The notes under the pieces were generated by a model. That model was given only the letters and a program-made list of their open reading frames with translations. It was not told the origin of the DNA and did no database searches. Both the position numbers and the translations under genes were made by a program. Below are positions 1 to 8,488 of a DNA stretch of 64,000 nt, piece after piece. How positions within the stretch are numbered: position 1 is the first letter of the stretch; each line of letters opens with the position of its first letter. Origin of the DNA: Streptomyces sp. NBC_01408 (GTDB taxonomy: Bacteria; Actinomycetota; Actinomycetes; Streptomycetales; Streptomycetaceae); NCBI RefSeq assembly GCF_026340255.1, contig NZ_JAPEPJ010000001.1:3341001-3405000 (forward strand), read 5' to 3'.

Positions 1-180
1 CAGCACGCACACGTCGATGCCGCCCGCGTCCAGCTCGGACAGGACCGCCGGAAGGGTCGCGCACTCCAGGAACTCCACCGGCGGCAGGTCCGCGGCCGGC
101 CTGCGACCGGCCGCCAGCCGCACCTGCTCCCGGGTGCTCGAGTCGTCGCTGTAGACCAGAACCCGCGCAGTCGCCCGCAT
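1..180 (-). CDS. Response-regulator receiver-like protein, N-terminal part only
   Basis: The frame reads leftwards from an ATG whose complement is at 178-180 and runs off the window edge with 60 codons visible. A GGAGG Shine-Dalgarno lies a few bases upstream. The protein opens MRATARVLVYSDDSSTR, which resembles the first beta strand and acidic pocket of a CheY-type receiver domain (two adjacent Asp). The rest, including the phosphorylatable Asp, is outside the window, so the role cannot be assigned. It is divergent from the cytochrome oxidase gene. Confidence 0.6.
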   Translation of the reverse strand, partial: MRATARVLVYSDDSSTREQVRLAAGRRPAADLPPVEFLECATLPAVLSELDAGGIDVCVL

Positions 181-223
181 TTCGTTCCTCCACGTGGCCG
201 TGAATCACGCTCTCGATGCGCGG

Positions 224-250
224 ATGCTACTCCGTCCGACCCCATGTCAA
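224..250 (-). promoter_or_regulatory. Possible promoter of the receiver-like gene
   Basis: On the minus strand a perfect TTGACA (complement of 245-250) precedes TAGCAT (complement of 224-229). The 15-nt spacer is short for a sigma-70-type promoter, which lowers confidence. It would give an untranslated leader of about 40 nt. Confidence 0.35.
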
Positions 251-377
251 CATCGGTTCGGACAGCATCGCCAGGATGCTTCCGAGGCCCGTCTGATGGG
301 CCGTTCGGGCCTTGCACACGCCCCGGACACTCCGAACGGCACCCCCCAGGGTGAGGGCGGGATAAGCGACCGACATA

Positions 378-998
378 ATGTCGGTCGTGGCGACAGCAAC
401 GACAGTAGATACCGGGCACGCGCACCCGACGGTCAACAGGCCGAACCTCGTCAGCGTCGGAACCATCATCTGGTTGAGTTCCGAGCTGATGTTCTTCGCG
501 GCCCTCTTCGCGATGTACTTCACCCTGCGATCCGTGATGGGCGCCGAGTACTGGACAGCCGAGGCCTCGGCCTTGAACCTGCCCTTCTCGGCGACGAACA
601 CCACGATCCTGGTGCTTTCCTCGCTCACCTGCCAGCTCGGCGTATTCGCCGCCGAGCGCGGTGACGTGAAGAAGCTCCGGACGTGGTTCATCATCACGTT
701 CGTCATGGGTGCGATCTTCATTGGCGGCCAGGTGTTCGAGTACACCGAGCTGGTCAAGCACGAGGGCATGAGCCTCTCGTCCGGTCCGTACGGCTCGGTC
801 TTCTACTTGACCACCGGCTTCCACGGACTGCACGTGACGGGCGGTCTCATTGCCTTCCTGCTGGTCCTCGGCCGGACGTACGCGGCCAAGAGGTTCACCC
901 ACGAACAGGCCACGTCGGCCATCGTCGTGTCCTACTACTGGCACTTCGTCGATGTCGTCTGGATCGGCCTCTTCGCGACGATCTACCTGATCAAGTAG
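378..998 (+). CDS. ctaE: Cytochrome c oxidase subunit III
   Basis: A 206-residue polytopic membrane protein, the short five-helix form of subunit III of the aa3-type oxidase seen in actinobacteria. The core includes [14 protein letters not shown] and a C-terminal [25 protein letters not shown] helix that ends the family. It supports proton-pumping oxygen reduction in the cytoplasmic membrane. It lies 76 nt before qcrC, and the ctaE-qcrCAB order is the one expected for the actinobacterial bcc-aa3 supercomplex. ATG 378 is used, but an in-frame GTG at 387 sits 7 nt after CATAAT (374-379) and could be a leaderless start. Confidence 0.95.
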   Translation: MSVVATATTVDTGHAHPTVNRPNLVSVGTIIWLSSELMFFAALFAMYFTLRSVMGAEYWTAEASALNLPFSATNTTILVLSSLTCQLGVFAAERGDVKKLRTWFIITFVMGAIFIGGQVFEYTELVKHEGMSLSSGPYGSVFYLTTGFHGLHVTGGLIAFLLVLGRTYAAKRFTHEQATSAIVVSYYWHFVDVVWIGLFATIYLIK

Positions 999-1074
999 CG
1001 AACACGTCACCGGGCAGGTCCCGGCACTCCATCCAGAAACACCGACGCAGAAGATCCTGACACCGGGGTAATCC

Positions 1075-1884
1075 GTGAAAAAGCTCTCCGCACGACGACG
1101 CCATCCGCTGGCGGCGGTCGTCGTTCTACTCCTCGCGCTGGCGGCCACTGGGGGGCTGTACGCCGCCTTCGCGCCCGCAGGCAAGGCGCAGGCCGATGAA
1201 ACCGCCCAGTCCCTCGCCATCGAGGAGGGCAAGAAGCTGTACGCCGTGGGTTGCGCAAGCTGCCACGGAACCGGCGGTCAGGGTTCCTCTGACGGCCCGA
1301 GCCTGGTCGGGGTCGGCGCCGCAGCCGTCGACTTCCAGGTGAGCACGGGCCGCATGCCCGCCCAGCAGCCCGGCGTCCAGGTGCCGAAGAAGCCCAAGAT
1401 CTACTCGCAGGAGCAGATCGACCAGCTGGCCGCGTACATCGCGTCCCTGGGTGCCGGCCCGAGCGTGCCGACCGAGAAGCAGTTCGACCCGGCCGGTGCC
1501 GACATCGCCAATGGTGGTGAGCTGTTCCGCAACAACTGCGCGCAGTGTCACAACTTCACCGGTGAGGGCGGCGCGCTGACGGACGGCAAGTACGCCCCGA
1601 ACCTCGAGGGCGTAGAGCCGAAGGTCATCTACGAGGCCATGCTCACCGGCCCGCAGAACATGCCCTCCTTCCCGGACAGCACCATGCCGGAGAAGGAGAA
1701 GAAGGACATCATCGCGTACCTCCAGAACGTGAACGGCGAAAAGTCGACGAACCCCGGTGGCCTCAAGCTCGGCGGCCTCGGCCCCGTTTCCGAGGGTCTG
1801 TTCGGCTGGATCTTCGGTCTGGGTGCGCTGATCGCTGTCGCCGTCTGGGTCGCGGCCCACACCGCTAAGGCCAAGAAGTCATGA
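1075..1884 (+). CDS. qcrC: Menaquinol-cytochrome c reductase, diheme cytochrome c subunit
   Basis: 269 residues. An N-terminal hydrophobic helix (about 11-34) anchors the protein. Two c-type heme sites follow: C60-x2-C63-H64 (CASCH) and C155-x2-C158-H159 (CAQCH). A second membrane helix lies at about 241-262. The two fused cytochrome c domains are characteristic of actinobacterial QcrC, which passes electrons from the Rieske protein directly to cytochrome oxidase in place of a soluble cytochrome c. NMPSFP near residue 195 supplies a likely Met heme ligand. The stop overlaps the qcrA start (ATGA), implying translational coupling. Confidence 0.97.
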   Translation: MKKLSARRRHPLAAVVVLLLALAATGGLYAAFAPAGKAQADETAQSLAIEEGKKLYAVGCASCHGTGGQGSSDGPSLVGVGAAAVDFQVSTGRMPAQQPGVQVPKKPKIYSQEQIDQLAAYIASLGAGPSVPTEKQFDPAGADIANGGELFRNNCAQCHNFTGEGGALTDGKYAPNLEGVEPKVIYEAMLTGPQNMPSFPDSTMPEKEKKDIIAYLQNVNGEKSTNPGGLKLGGLGPVSEGLFGWIFGLGALIAVAVWVAAHTAKAKKS

Positions 1885-2939
1885 GTAGCCAAGACATTCC
1901 CGAAGAGAAGCACCTGCCGAGTGAGCAGGGCGACGCGCACCACGGTGCCGTAGCGGTCGCGGACGATCCGTTCGCCGACCCGGGCATGCCGGCCCACCGG
2001 CCGCGCATCCAGGACATCGACGAGGCGGCCGCCAAGCGCTCCGAGCGCACCGTCGCCATGATGTTCACGCTGTCGATGCTGTCCACGATCGGCTTCATCG
2101 CCGCCTTCGTGGCCATCCCGATCGACAAGATCGTGTACATCTTCCCCATCGGGAAGGTGAGCGCGCTCAACTTCAGCCTCGGTATGACGCTGGGCCTGGC
2201 GCTCTTCCTCATCGGCGCGGGCGCGGTCCACTGGGCCCGCACCCTGATGTCCGACGTGGAGATCGCCGACGAGCGGCACGCCATGGGCGCCTCCGCTGAG
2301 GTCAAGGCCCAGGTCATGAGCGACTTCCGGGCCGGTACGGACGAGTCGACCATCGCCCGCCGCCCGCTGATCCGGAACACGATGCTCGGCGCGCTGGCCC
2401 TGGTGCCGCTCTCCGGCATCGTCATCCTGCGCGACCTGGGCCCGCTGCCCGAGGACAAGCTCCGCAAGACCCTGTGGGCCAAGGGCAAGCTGCTCATCAA
2501 CCAGAACACGATGGAGCCGCTGCGTCCCGAGGACGTCATCGTCGGTTCGCTGACCTTCGCCATGCCCGAGGGCCTGGAAGAGGAACAGCACGACTTCCAG
2601 ATCCAGATCGCCAAGGCCGCCCTGATGATCGTCCGCATCAAGCCGGAGGACATCAAGGACAAGCAGGAACTGGAGTGGTCCCACGAGGGCATCGTGGCCT
2701 ACTCGAAGATCTGCACCCACGTCGGCTGCCCGATCAGCCTGTACGAGCAGCAGACGCACCACGTGCTCTGCCCGTGCCACCAGTCCACCTTCGACCTCTC
2801 CGACGGCGCCCGTGTCATTTTCGGCCCGGCCGGTCACGCGCTTCCGCAGCTGCGGATCGGCGTGAATGACGAAGGCTTCCTCGAAGCGCTCGGCGACTTC
2901 GAAGAGCCCGTCGGTCCTGCCTTCTGGGAGCGCGGATGA
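1881..2939 (+). CDS. qcrA: Menaquinol-cytochrome c reductase, Rieske iron-sulfur subunit
   Basis: 352 residues with three predicted helices (about 60-80, 95-115 and 168-184), as in actinobacterial Rieske proteins and unlike the single-anchor mitochondrial type. The [2Fe-2S] site is intact: CTHVGC gives C278, H280 and C283, and CPCH gives C297, C299 and H300. C278/H280/C297/H300 should bind the cluster and C283-C299 form the disulfide. It transfers electrons from menaquinol to QcrC. The gene overlaps both qcrC and qcrB by ATGA. Confidence 0.97.
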   Translation: MSSQDIPEEKHLPSEQGDAHHGAVAVADDPFADPGMPAHRPRIQDIDEAAAKRSERTVAMMFTLSMLSTIGFIAAFVAIPIDKIVYIFPIGKVSALNFSLGMTLGLALFLIGAGAVHWARTLMSDVEIADERHAMGASAEVKAQVMSDFRAGTDESTIARRPLIRNTMLGALALVPLSGIVILRDLGPLPEDKLRKTLWAKGKLLINQNTMEPLRPEDVIVGSLTFAMPEGLEEEQHDFQIQIAKAALMIVRIKPEDIKDKQELEWSHEGIVAYSKICTHVGCPISLYEQQTHHVLCPCHQSTFDLSDGARVIFGPAGHALPQLRIGVNDEGFLEALGDFEEPVGPAFWERG

Positions 2940-4561
2940 GCACCGCCACTGATACTGGGCGCCAAGCGCCGGCCGGCGAACGCGTAGCTGACTGGGTGGA
3001 TGGCCGCCTGGGCATCTACAGCATGGCCAAGAACAGCATGCGCAAGATCTTTCCGGACCACTGGTCCTTCATGCTGGGTGAGATCTGCCTGTACAGCTTC
3101 ATCGTCATCATCCTCACGGGTACCTACCTGACGATGTTCTTCCACCCGAGCATGAACGAGGTCGTGTACCACGGCTCGTACGTGCCCATGCAGGGTGTGC
3201 AGATGTCCGAGGCCTACGCCTCGACCCTGCGGATCAGCTTCGACGTCCGCGGCGGTCTGCTCATCCGGCAGATCCACCACTGGGCGGCACTGATCTTCAT
3301 CGCCGCGATGATCGTGCACATGATGCGCGTCTTCTTCACCGGCGCGTTCCGCAAGCCGCGCGAGATCAACTGGCTGTTCGGTTTCTCGCTGCTGTTCATC
3401 GGCATGTTCACCGGCTTCACCGGCTACTCCCTGCCGGACGACCTGCTCTCGGGTACGGGTGTCCGCTTCATGGAGGGCGCGATCCTGTCCGTGCCGGTCG
3501 TCGGCACGTACCTGTCGTTCTTCCTCTACGGCGGCGAGTTCCCCGGCGGCGACTTCGTCGCACGGTTCTACTCGTTCCACATCCTGCTGCTGCCCGGCAT
3601 CATGATCGGCCTGGTCGTGGCGCACCTGACCCTCGTCTGGGTGCACAAGCACACCCAGTTCGCGGGCCCGGGCAAGACGAACAACAACGTCGTCGGCACG
3701 CCGCTGCTCCCGGTGTACACCGCCAAGGCCGGAGGCTTCTTCTTCCTGGTCTTCGGTGTCATCACCGCGATCGCCGCCGTGGCCTCGATCAACCCGATCT
3801 GGGCCCTCGGCCCGTACCGCCCGGACCACGTGTCCACCGGCGCGCAGCCCGACTGGTACATGGGTATGCCGGAAGGCCTGATCCGAGCCATGCCCGGCTG
3901 GGAGATCAACCTGTGGGGCCACACGCTCGTCCTGGGCGTGTTCATCCCGCTGCTGCTCTTCCCGCTGGTGCTGTGCTCGATCGCCGCCTGGCCGTTCATC
4001 GAGTCCTGGATCACCGGGGACAAGCGCGAGCACCACATCCTGGACCGCCCGCGCAACGTCCCGACCCGCACGGCCTTCGGTGTCGCCTACCTGGCGGAGT
4101 ACGCCGTCCTGCTGATCGGCGGTGGAAACGACATGTTCGCGCAGTACTTCCACCTCTCGCTCAACGCGATCACGTGGTTCGTCCGGATCGGCTTCTTCGT
4201 CGTCCCGGTCGTCGCCTTCATCATCACCAAGCGGATCTGCCTCGGCCTCCAGCGCCGGGACCGGGACAAGGTGCTGCACGGTCGCGAGACCGGAATCATC
4301 AAGCGCCTGCCGCACGGTGAGTTCGTCGAGGTCCACGAACCGCTCTCGCAGGGCCAGCTGCACACGCTCACCTCGCACGAGCAGTACCAGCCGATCGAGA
4401 TCGGCCCGACGGTCGACGAGAACGGTGTCGAGCGCAAGGTGAAGGGCACGGAGAAGCTGCGCGCGAAGCTCAGCAAGGGCTTCTACGCGGAGAACAACCA
4501 GATTCCGAAGCCCACGGTGGAGGAGTACAAGGAGATCCAGAGCGGCCACGGCCACCACTGA
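2936..4561 (+). CDS. qcrB: Menaquinol-cytochrome c reductase, cytochrome b subunit
   Basis: 541 residues, longer than mitochondrial cytochrome b because of a soluble C-terminal extension of about 110 residues, typical of actinobacteria. It contains the paired-histidine heme b helices (for example HHWAALIFIAAMIVHMMRV) and the Qo-site motif as PDWY instead of the usual PEWY, which is the actinobacterial form. It oxidises menaquinol in the membrane. Last gene of the cta-qcr unit, followed by a strong terminator. Confidence 0.97.
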   Translation: MSTATDTGRQAPAGERVADWVDGRLGIYSMAKNSMRKIFPDHWSFMLGEICLYSFIVIILTGTYLTMFFHPSMNEVVYHGSYVPMQGVQMSEAYASTLRISFDVRGGLLIRQIHHWAALIFIAAMIVHMMRVFFTGAFRKPREINWLFGFSLLFIGMFTGFTGYSLPDDLLSGTGVRFMEGAILSVPVVGTYLSFFLYGGEFPGGDFVARFYSFHILLLPGIMIGLVVAHLTLVWVHKHTQFAGPGKTNNNVVGTPLLPVYTAKAGGFFFLVFGVITAIAAVASINPIWALGPYRPDHVSTGAQPDWYMGMPEGLIRAMPGWEINLWGHTLVLGVFIPLLLFPLVLCSIAAWPFIESWITGDKREHHILDRPRNVPTRTAFGVAYLAEYAVLLIGGGNDMFAQYFHLSLNAITWFVRIGFFVVPVVAFIITKRICLGLQRRDRDKVLHGRETGIIKRLPHGEFVEVHEPLSQGQLHTLTSHEQYQPIEIGPTVDENGVERKVKGTEKLRAKLSKGFYAENNQIPKPTVEEYKEIQSGHGHH

Positions 4562-4618
4562 TCCCCTGCTGAACGCATGAGGGACTGGTTTCGGCCAGTC
4601 CTGGTGTCGCCACGGTGA

Positions 4619-4650
4619 GAGCCCCGTCCAGGGTCTGGACGGGGCTCTTT
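4619..4650 (+). terminator. Intrinsic terminator after qcrB
   Basis: A perfect 12-bp stem (4619-4630 with 4636-4647) around a 5-nt loop, followed by TTT. It closes the ctaE-qcrCAB operon 57 nt after the qcrB stop. Confidence 0.85.
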
Positions 4651-4724
4651 GCCGTCCCCCGCGGCTGGATAGGCTGAGGGCCTTCCCATTCGCAGTGGAA
4701 CCCCCCACTACACAGGAGCGGACC

Positions 4725-5789
4725 ATGAACGTTGTGACCCCGGCAGGCGGCGACAGCGTGGCGGCCCGTAGCTGGCCGGGCGTCCTCGACGCCCTGCTGA
4801 CCGGCCGGGACCTGAGCGCCGACGACACGGCCTGGGCCATGGACCGGATCATGCGCGGGGAGGCCACCGACGCCCAGATCGCCGGCTTCGCGGTCGCGCT
4901 GCGGGCCAAGGGGGAGACGGTCGCGGAGATCAACGGCCTGGTGCGGGCCATGTACGAACACGCCAACCTGATCGAGGTGCCGGGCCGGACGGTGGACATC
5001 GTCGGCACCGGCGGCGACGGGGCCAAGACGGTGAACATCTCGACGATGTCGTCGGTGGTGGTGGCCGGTACGGGCGCCAAGGTGGTCAAGCACGGCAACC
5101 GGGCCGCCTCCTCCGCGAGCGGGTCCTCGGACGTCCTGGAGAAGCTCGGGGTGAACCTCGGCCTGAGCCGGGAGCGGGTGGTGGAGGTCGCCGAGGAGGC
5201 CGGCATCACCTTCTGCTTCGCGGTGAAGTTCCACCCGGCGCTGCGGCACGTGGCCGGAGCCCGCAAGGAGCTGGGCATCCGGACCTTCTTCAACGCGCTG
5301 GGCCCGCTGACCAACCCGGCCCGGGTACGCGCCCAGGCGACCGGCGTGGCCGACCCCCGGATGGCCCCGATCATCGCGGGCGTGCTCGCCGAGCGGGGCT
5401 CGTCCGCGCTGGTCTTCCGCGGTGACGACGGCCTGGACGAACTGACCACGACGGCGACCTCGCGCGTCTGGTGGGTCCGCGACGGGAAGGTCTCGGAGCA
5501 GTCCTTCGACCCCCGTGACGTCGGCATCGACCTGGTCGACGTCTCGGCCCTGGCCGGCGGGGACCCCTCGTACAACGCGGACGTGGCCCGCCGCCTGCTG
5601 GCGGGCGAGACCGGCCCGGTGCGCGACGCGGTGCTGCTGAACTCGGCGGCGGCCCTGGTGGCGCTGGACCCGGGCACGGGCACGCTGGAGGAGCAGATCC
5701 GGGCCGGCATCACCCGCGCGGCCCAGTCCATCGACTCGGGCGCCGCCCAAGCCGCGCTGGAGCGGTGGGTGACGGCGAGCAACGCCTAG
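4725..5789 (+). CDS. trpD: Anthranilate phosphoribosyltransferase
   Basis: 354 residues. It makes phosphoribosylanthranilate from anthranilate and PRPP, the second step of tryptophan synthesis. Visible motifs are [14 protein letters not shown] (PRPP/Mg site), [18 protein letters not shown] and [14 protein letters not shown] 4725 is chosen over an upstream in-frame GTG at 4695 because AGGAG lies 6 nt before it. It stands alone between two terminators. The anthranilate synthase is about 25 kb away, so the trp genes are scattered. Confidence 0.95.
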   Translation: MNVVTPAGGDSVAARSWPGVLDALLTGRDLSADDTAWAMDRIMRGEATDAQIAGFAVALRAKGETVAEINGLVRAMYEHANLIEVPGRTVDIVGTGGDGAKTVNISTMSSVVVAGTGAKVVKHGNRAASSASGSSDVLEKLGVNLGLSRERVVEVAEEAGITFCFAVKFHPALRHVAGARKELGIRTFFNALGPLTNPARVRAQATGVADPRMAPIIAGVLAERGSSALVFRGDDGLDELTTTATSRVWWVRDGKVSEQSFDPRDVGIDLVDVSALAGGDPSYNADVARRLLAGETGPVRDAVLLNSAAALVALDPGTGTLEEQIRAGITRAAQSIDSGAAQAALERWVTASNA

Positions 5790-5820
5790 CGGTGTCCGGC
5801 CCTGCTGATCGTTTCCGGCC

Positions 5821-5853
5821 AAGGCCCCGGTCCACGATGCGGACCGGGGTCTT
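5821..5853 (+). terminator. Terminator after trpD
   Basis: Stem 5825-5833 with 5841-5849 (CCCCGGTCC/GGACCGGGG) around a 7-nt loop, extended by outer pairs, ending in CTT. It separates trpD from the riboswitch transcript. Confidence 0.75.
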
Positions 5854-5885
5854 GCGCTGGGGCGATCTTGTGGCAGGATGCTGAA

Positions 5886-6000
5886 CAGGTCACGAGTGAC
5901 AGCGTTTAGGCCCCGGCTTGCTGTCCGGCAACCCTCCTTCCGTGGCGGGGTGCCCCGGGTGATGACCAGGTCGTAGGCAGTGAGGTCTACGGCAAGCGCG
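5886..6000 (+). promoter_or_regulatory. SAM-IV riboswitch
   Basis: The core matches the SAM-IV pattern of actinobacteria: P1 arms GGTCA (5888-5892) and TGACC (5963-5967), a CCCCGGCTTGCTG segment, CCGGCAACCCTCC, then GGCGGGGTGCCCCGGGTGAT. A further stem after P1 (about 5968-5998) fits the 3' pseudoknot partner. It is expected to lower expression of the downstream class-V aminotransferase when S-adenosylmethionine is abundant. A weak promoter (TTGCGC 5852, CAGGAT 5874, 16-nt spacer) would start transcription just upstream. Recognition is by eye; a covariance-model search would settle the class. Confidence 0.82.
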
Positions 6001-6004
6001 GATC

Positions 6005-6037
6005 CCTCGACACCAGGGGTCCTGGTCTCTCGAGGAG
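6005..6037 (+). promoter_or_regulatory. Hairpin covering the ribosome site of a short ORF; likely expression platform
   Basis: CCTCGA (6005-6010) can pair with TCGAGG (6030-6035) around an inner ACCAGG/CCTGGT stem (6012-6017, 6021-6026). The right arm contains most of GAGGAG (6032-6037), the Shine-Dalgarno of the short ORF at 6046. The layout suits ligand-controlled ribosome access, but no alternative pairing was calculated. Confidence 0.5.
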
Positions 6038-6045
6038 CGTTTTCC

Positions 6046-6066
6046 GTGAGCAAGCGAATGCGATAG
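6046..6066 (+). CDS. Six-residue leader ORF MSKRMR
   Basis: GTG at 6046 is preceded by a full GAGGAG 8 nt upstream and followed by five codons and TAG. It starts about 45 nt after the SAM-IV aptamer and ends 155 nt before the aminotransferase start, in a different frame. It has a better ribosome site than the main gene. It may be a regulatory leader peptide whose translation is set by the riboswitch; no function is known to me. It could also be chance. Confidence 0.4.
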   Translation: MSKRMR

Positions 6067-6221
6067 GGCGACTCCGCCCCTTCTTCAACCCTCGGAACAG
6101 GGTCACTTCCGTGTACCCCCGTTCGCTCCGAGGACCTTCCCGTACCCCGGACGGCTCCAGAGCCGTATCCCCGTACGGGCACACCGAAGCCATTCACCCC
6201 TGCCTGCCGGGAGATACCGCC

Positions 6222-7625
6222 ATGTCCGCTTCCCTGTCCGCGTCCCTGAAGTCCGGCGCCACCACCTCCGTCGCCACCGCAGCCGGGGGCCCGGCCTGTG
6301 CCGAGCCGCTGCCGGTCCTCGGCCGGGACGTCACCGTCCCCCTCGTCACCGGCGGCGAGGTCACCTACGCGGCCCTCGACTACGCGGCCTCCGCCCCGGC
6401 GCTCCAGCGGGTCTGGGACGACGTGGCCGCGTACGCCCCGTACTACGGCAGCGTCCACCGCGGCGCCGGCTACCTCTCGCAGCTGTCCACCGACCTCTTC
6501 GAGCAGAGCCGGGCCACGGTCGCCGAGTTCCTCGACTGCCGCCCCTCCGACCAGGTGATCTTCACCCGGTCCACCACCGACTCCCTGAACCTCCTCGCCG
6601 CCGCCCTTCCGGCCGACTGCCAGGTCTTCGTCTTCGAGACCGAGCACCACGCCTCGCTGCTGCCGTGGACGGACGCCCGGGTCACCTACCTCAACGCCCC
6701 CCGCACCCCCGACGAGGCCGTCGCCACCCTGGAGCGGGCGCTGGCCGACCGCGAGCCTTACGGCCCGGCCCTGGTCTGCGTCACCGGGGCGTCCAACGTC
6801 ACCGGTGAGCTGTGGCCGGTCAAGGAGCTCGCCGCCGCCGCGCACGCCCACGGCGCACGGATCGTCCTGGACGCCGCCCAGTTGGCCCCGCACCACCCCG
6901 TCTCGGTCCAGGACCTGGACGTGGACTGGGTCGCCTTCTCCGGACACAAGATCTACGCGCCCTTCGGCTCGGGCGTCCTGGCCGGCCGCGCGGACTGGCT
7001 CCAGGAGGCAGAGCCGTACCTCGCGGGCGGCGGCGCCTCCCGCAAGGTGGCCCGGCGCGAGGACGGCGGCGTGGACGTCGAGTGGCACACCACGGCCGCC
7101 CGCCACGAGGCCGGCTCCCCGAACGTCATCGGCGTCTACTCCATCGCCTCCGCCTGCAAGGCCCTGACCGAGGCCGGGTTCGACGGCCTCGTCGCCCGCG
7201 AGCGCCACCTCATCGGCAAGGTCCGCGACGGCCTGGCGGAGGTCCCGGCGGTCCGCGTCCTGTCCCTCTTCGGGGACGACGCCCCGCGCGTCGGCGTCAT
7301 CTCCTTCGTGGTGGACGGCTGGAACAGCTCGCACTTCGCGGCCGCGCTGTCCGCCGAGTACGGCATCGGCGTCCGCGACGGCCTGTTCTGCGCCCACCCG
7401 CTGGTCCGCACCCTGCTGGGCAGCGAGCCGCAGGCCCAGGGCGAGTGCGGTGCGCCGGAGGCGGCGCCGGGCGAACGCTCCCTCAACGCGATCCGCGTCA
7501 GCTTCGGCGCCGGCACCCCCGACGAGCACGTGGACCGCTTCGTCCGCGCGGTGAGGGAGCTCGTCGCGGACGGAGCGAAGTGGCAGTACCGCACCGAAGA
7601 GGGCCGCTGCGTTCCGGCGGTCTGA
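6222..7625 (+). CDS. Class-V aminotransferase, cysteine desulfurase-like
   Basis: 467 residues of PLP-dependent fold type I. Key segments: ETEHHASLLPW (cofactor-stacking His), VLDAAQLAPHHPVSVQDLDVDW (PLP Asp), and SGHKIYAPFGSGVL, where the Lys forms the Schiff base. The closest families are SufS/NifS-like desulfurases and related lyases; the substrate cannot be fixed from sequence, but SAM-IV control argues for sulfur or methionine metabolism. ATG 6222 has GGGAG about 9 nt upstream and is preferred over an in-frame GTG at 6111. Convergent with the Lrp-type gene across a repeat-rich gap. Confidence 0.85.
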   Translation: MSASLSASLKSGATTSVATAAGGPACAEPLPVLGRDVTVPLVTGGEVTYAALDYAASAPALQRVWDDVAAYAPYYGSVHRGAGYLSQLSTDLFEQSRATVAEFLDCRPSDQVIFTRSTTDSLNLLAAALPADCQVFVFETEHHASLLPWTDARVTYLNAPRTPDEAVATLERALADREPYGPALVCVTGASNVTGELWPVKELAAAAHAHGARIVLDAAQLAPHHPVSVQDLDVDWVAFSGHKIYAPFGSGVLAGRADWLQEAEPYLAGGGASRKVARREDGGVDVEWHTTAARHEAGSPNVIGVYSIASACKALTEAGFDGLVARERHLIGKVRDGLAEVPAVRVLSLFGDDAPRVGVISFVVDGWNSSHFAAALSAEYGIGVRDGLFCAHPLVRTLLGSEPQAQGECGAPEAAPGERSLNAIRVSFGAGTPDEHVDRFVRAVRELVADGAKWQYRTEEGRCVPAV

Positions 7626-7676
7626 CCCCTGCCGCTGCCCCTGCGGGGGGCTTGGCTGGGTGCGGTGCCGTTGCTG

Positions 7677-8125
7677 GGGCTCTGCCCCAGGCCCCGCGCC
7701 TCAAGCGCCGGCGGGGCTGGGTTTGGCCTTGGGTGTGGGGCGGGGCCGCTCCGGAGTGTCTCCTCGGCTCGCGCACTGAGGCCAAGCTGCGCGGGTGCGG
7801 CCCGGGTTGCGCGCTCGTCCTGCGGGGACACTCCTGCGCGTCCCCACCCCACGGCCGACTCCGGTGGCGAGGCCGGGCACCCTGGCCGGGTGGGGGAGCG
7901 GGGGCGCGCAGGGACGTCCCCGCAGGACGAGCGCGCAACCGGCCTGATGGCGTGGAGTTGGGCTCAGTGCGCGAGCCGAGGAGACGTCCCGGAGGGCCAC
8001 CGCGGACAGGCCCAGCGGCCGAGATTCCGCCCCGGCGGGGTCACCCGGCTGTGCGGCCAGGGCTTGGCCGGCGAGGCCCGAGGGCACATTTCCAGCCCCG
8101 CCGGCGTTTGAGGCGAACGGGGGGC
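7677..8125. repeat. Dispersed palindromic repeat, copy 1 (two arms split by a long hairpin)
   Basis: The left arm (7677-7720) reads GGGGCTCTGCCCC...CTCAAGCGCCGGCGGGGCTGG. The right arm (8092-8114) is its inverted partner, CCAGCCCCGCCGGCGTTTG and on. Other copies lie at 15951, 21134, 24966, 30537, 40030, 43768 and 63200. This copy fills the convergent gap between the aminotransferase and Lrp-type genes. No supportable gene is seen in 7626-8206. Confidence 0.8.
7753..7990. repeat. Long interrupted inverted repeat
   Basis: Two nested perfect arms: an outer one of about 23 bp (within 7753-7780 and 7963-7986) and an inner one of 25 bp (7805-7829 and 7916-7940). The centre also has weaker GC-rich complementarity. 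Transcribed from either side it would form a hairpin of roughly 240 nt, so it could serve as a bidirectional terminator or be a decayed mobile repeat. Confidence 0.8.
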
Positions 8126-8206
8126 GGGGTTCCGCTTCCGGAGCCGGGCCGTGGCGGGGCCGGGGCCGGGGCCGGCCCGGCGGACCCGCGCCGGAGGCGT
8201 CAGGCG

Positions 8207-8488
8207 TCAGGCGTCGAGACCGATGGCGAACGCCGCTTCCAGGTCGTGCTGGGAGTACGTGCGGAACGCCACGTGCGTGTCCGTCGCCTCGACGCCCGGG
8301 ATCTTGCTGATGCGGCCGGGGATGATGTCCGCCAGGTTCTCGTGGCGGGCCACGCGGACCAGTGCGATGAGGTCGTAGGTACCCGTGACGGAGTAGACCT
8401 CGCTGACGCTGTCCAGCGCGGCGATGGCCTCGGCGATCTCGGGGATGCGGTCCACGCTGGTCTTGATGAGCACGATCGCGGTGATCAC
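8207..8488 (-). CDS. Stand-alone Lrp/AsnC ligand-binding (RAM) domain protein
   Basis: 93 residues forming a complete RAM domain (MITAIVLIKTSVDRIPEIAE..., YSVTGTYDLIALVRV, PGVEATDTHVAF) with no helix-turn-helix. Such single-domain proteins form ring-like oligomers and bind amino acids or partner proteins; the ligand is unknown here. The GTG start overlaps the rhomboid stop (GTGA), so the two genes are coupled. Confidence 0.85.
   Translation of the reverse strand: MITAIVLIKTSVDRIPEIAEAIAALDSVSEVYSVTGTYDLIALVRVARHENLADIIPGRISKIPGVEATDTHVAFRTYSQHDLEAAFAIGLDA

Noticed and set aside
2834..5782. A 982-codon open frame on the minus strand, and others such as 4470-7529 and 16097-19465
   Set aside because: They lie opposite well-supported genes (qcrB, trpD, FadD15-like and others). 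Long antisense frames are common in GC-rich DNA and their sequences are low-complexity Arg/Ala/Gly/Pro.
6111..6221. N-terminal extension of the class-V aminotransferase from GTG 6111
   Set aside because: The extra 37 residues are low-complexity, with no ribosome site, while ATG 6222 has one and fits family length.
7626..8206. A protein-coding gene in the 581-nt gap
   Set aside because: Open frames exist on both strands but read through palindromic repeats and have biased composition; no ribosome site or known motif.
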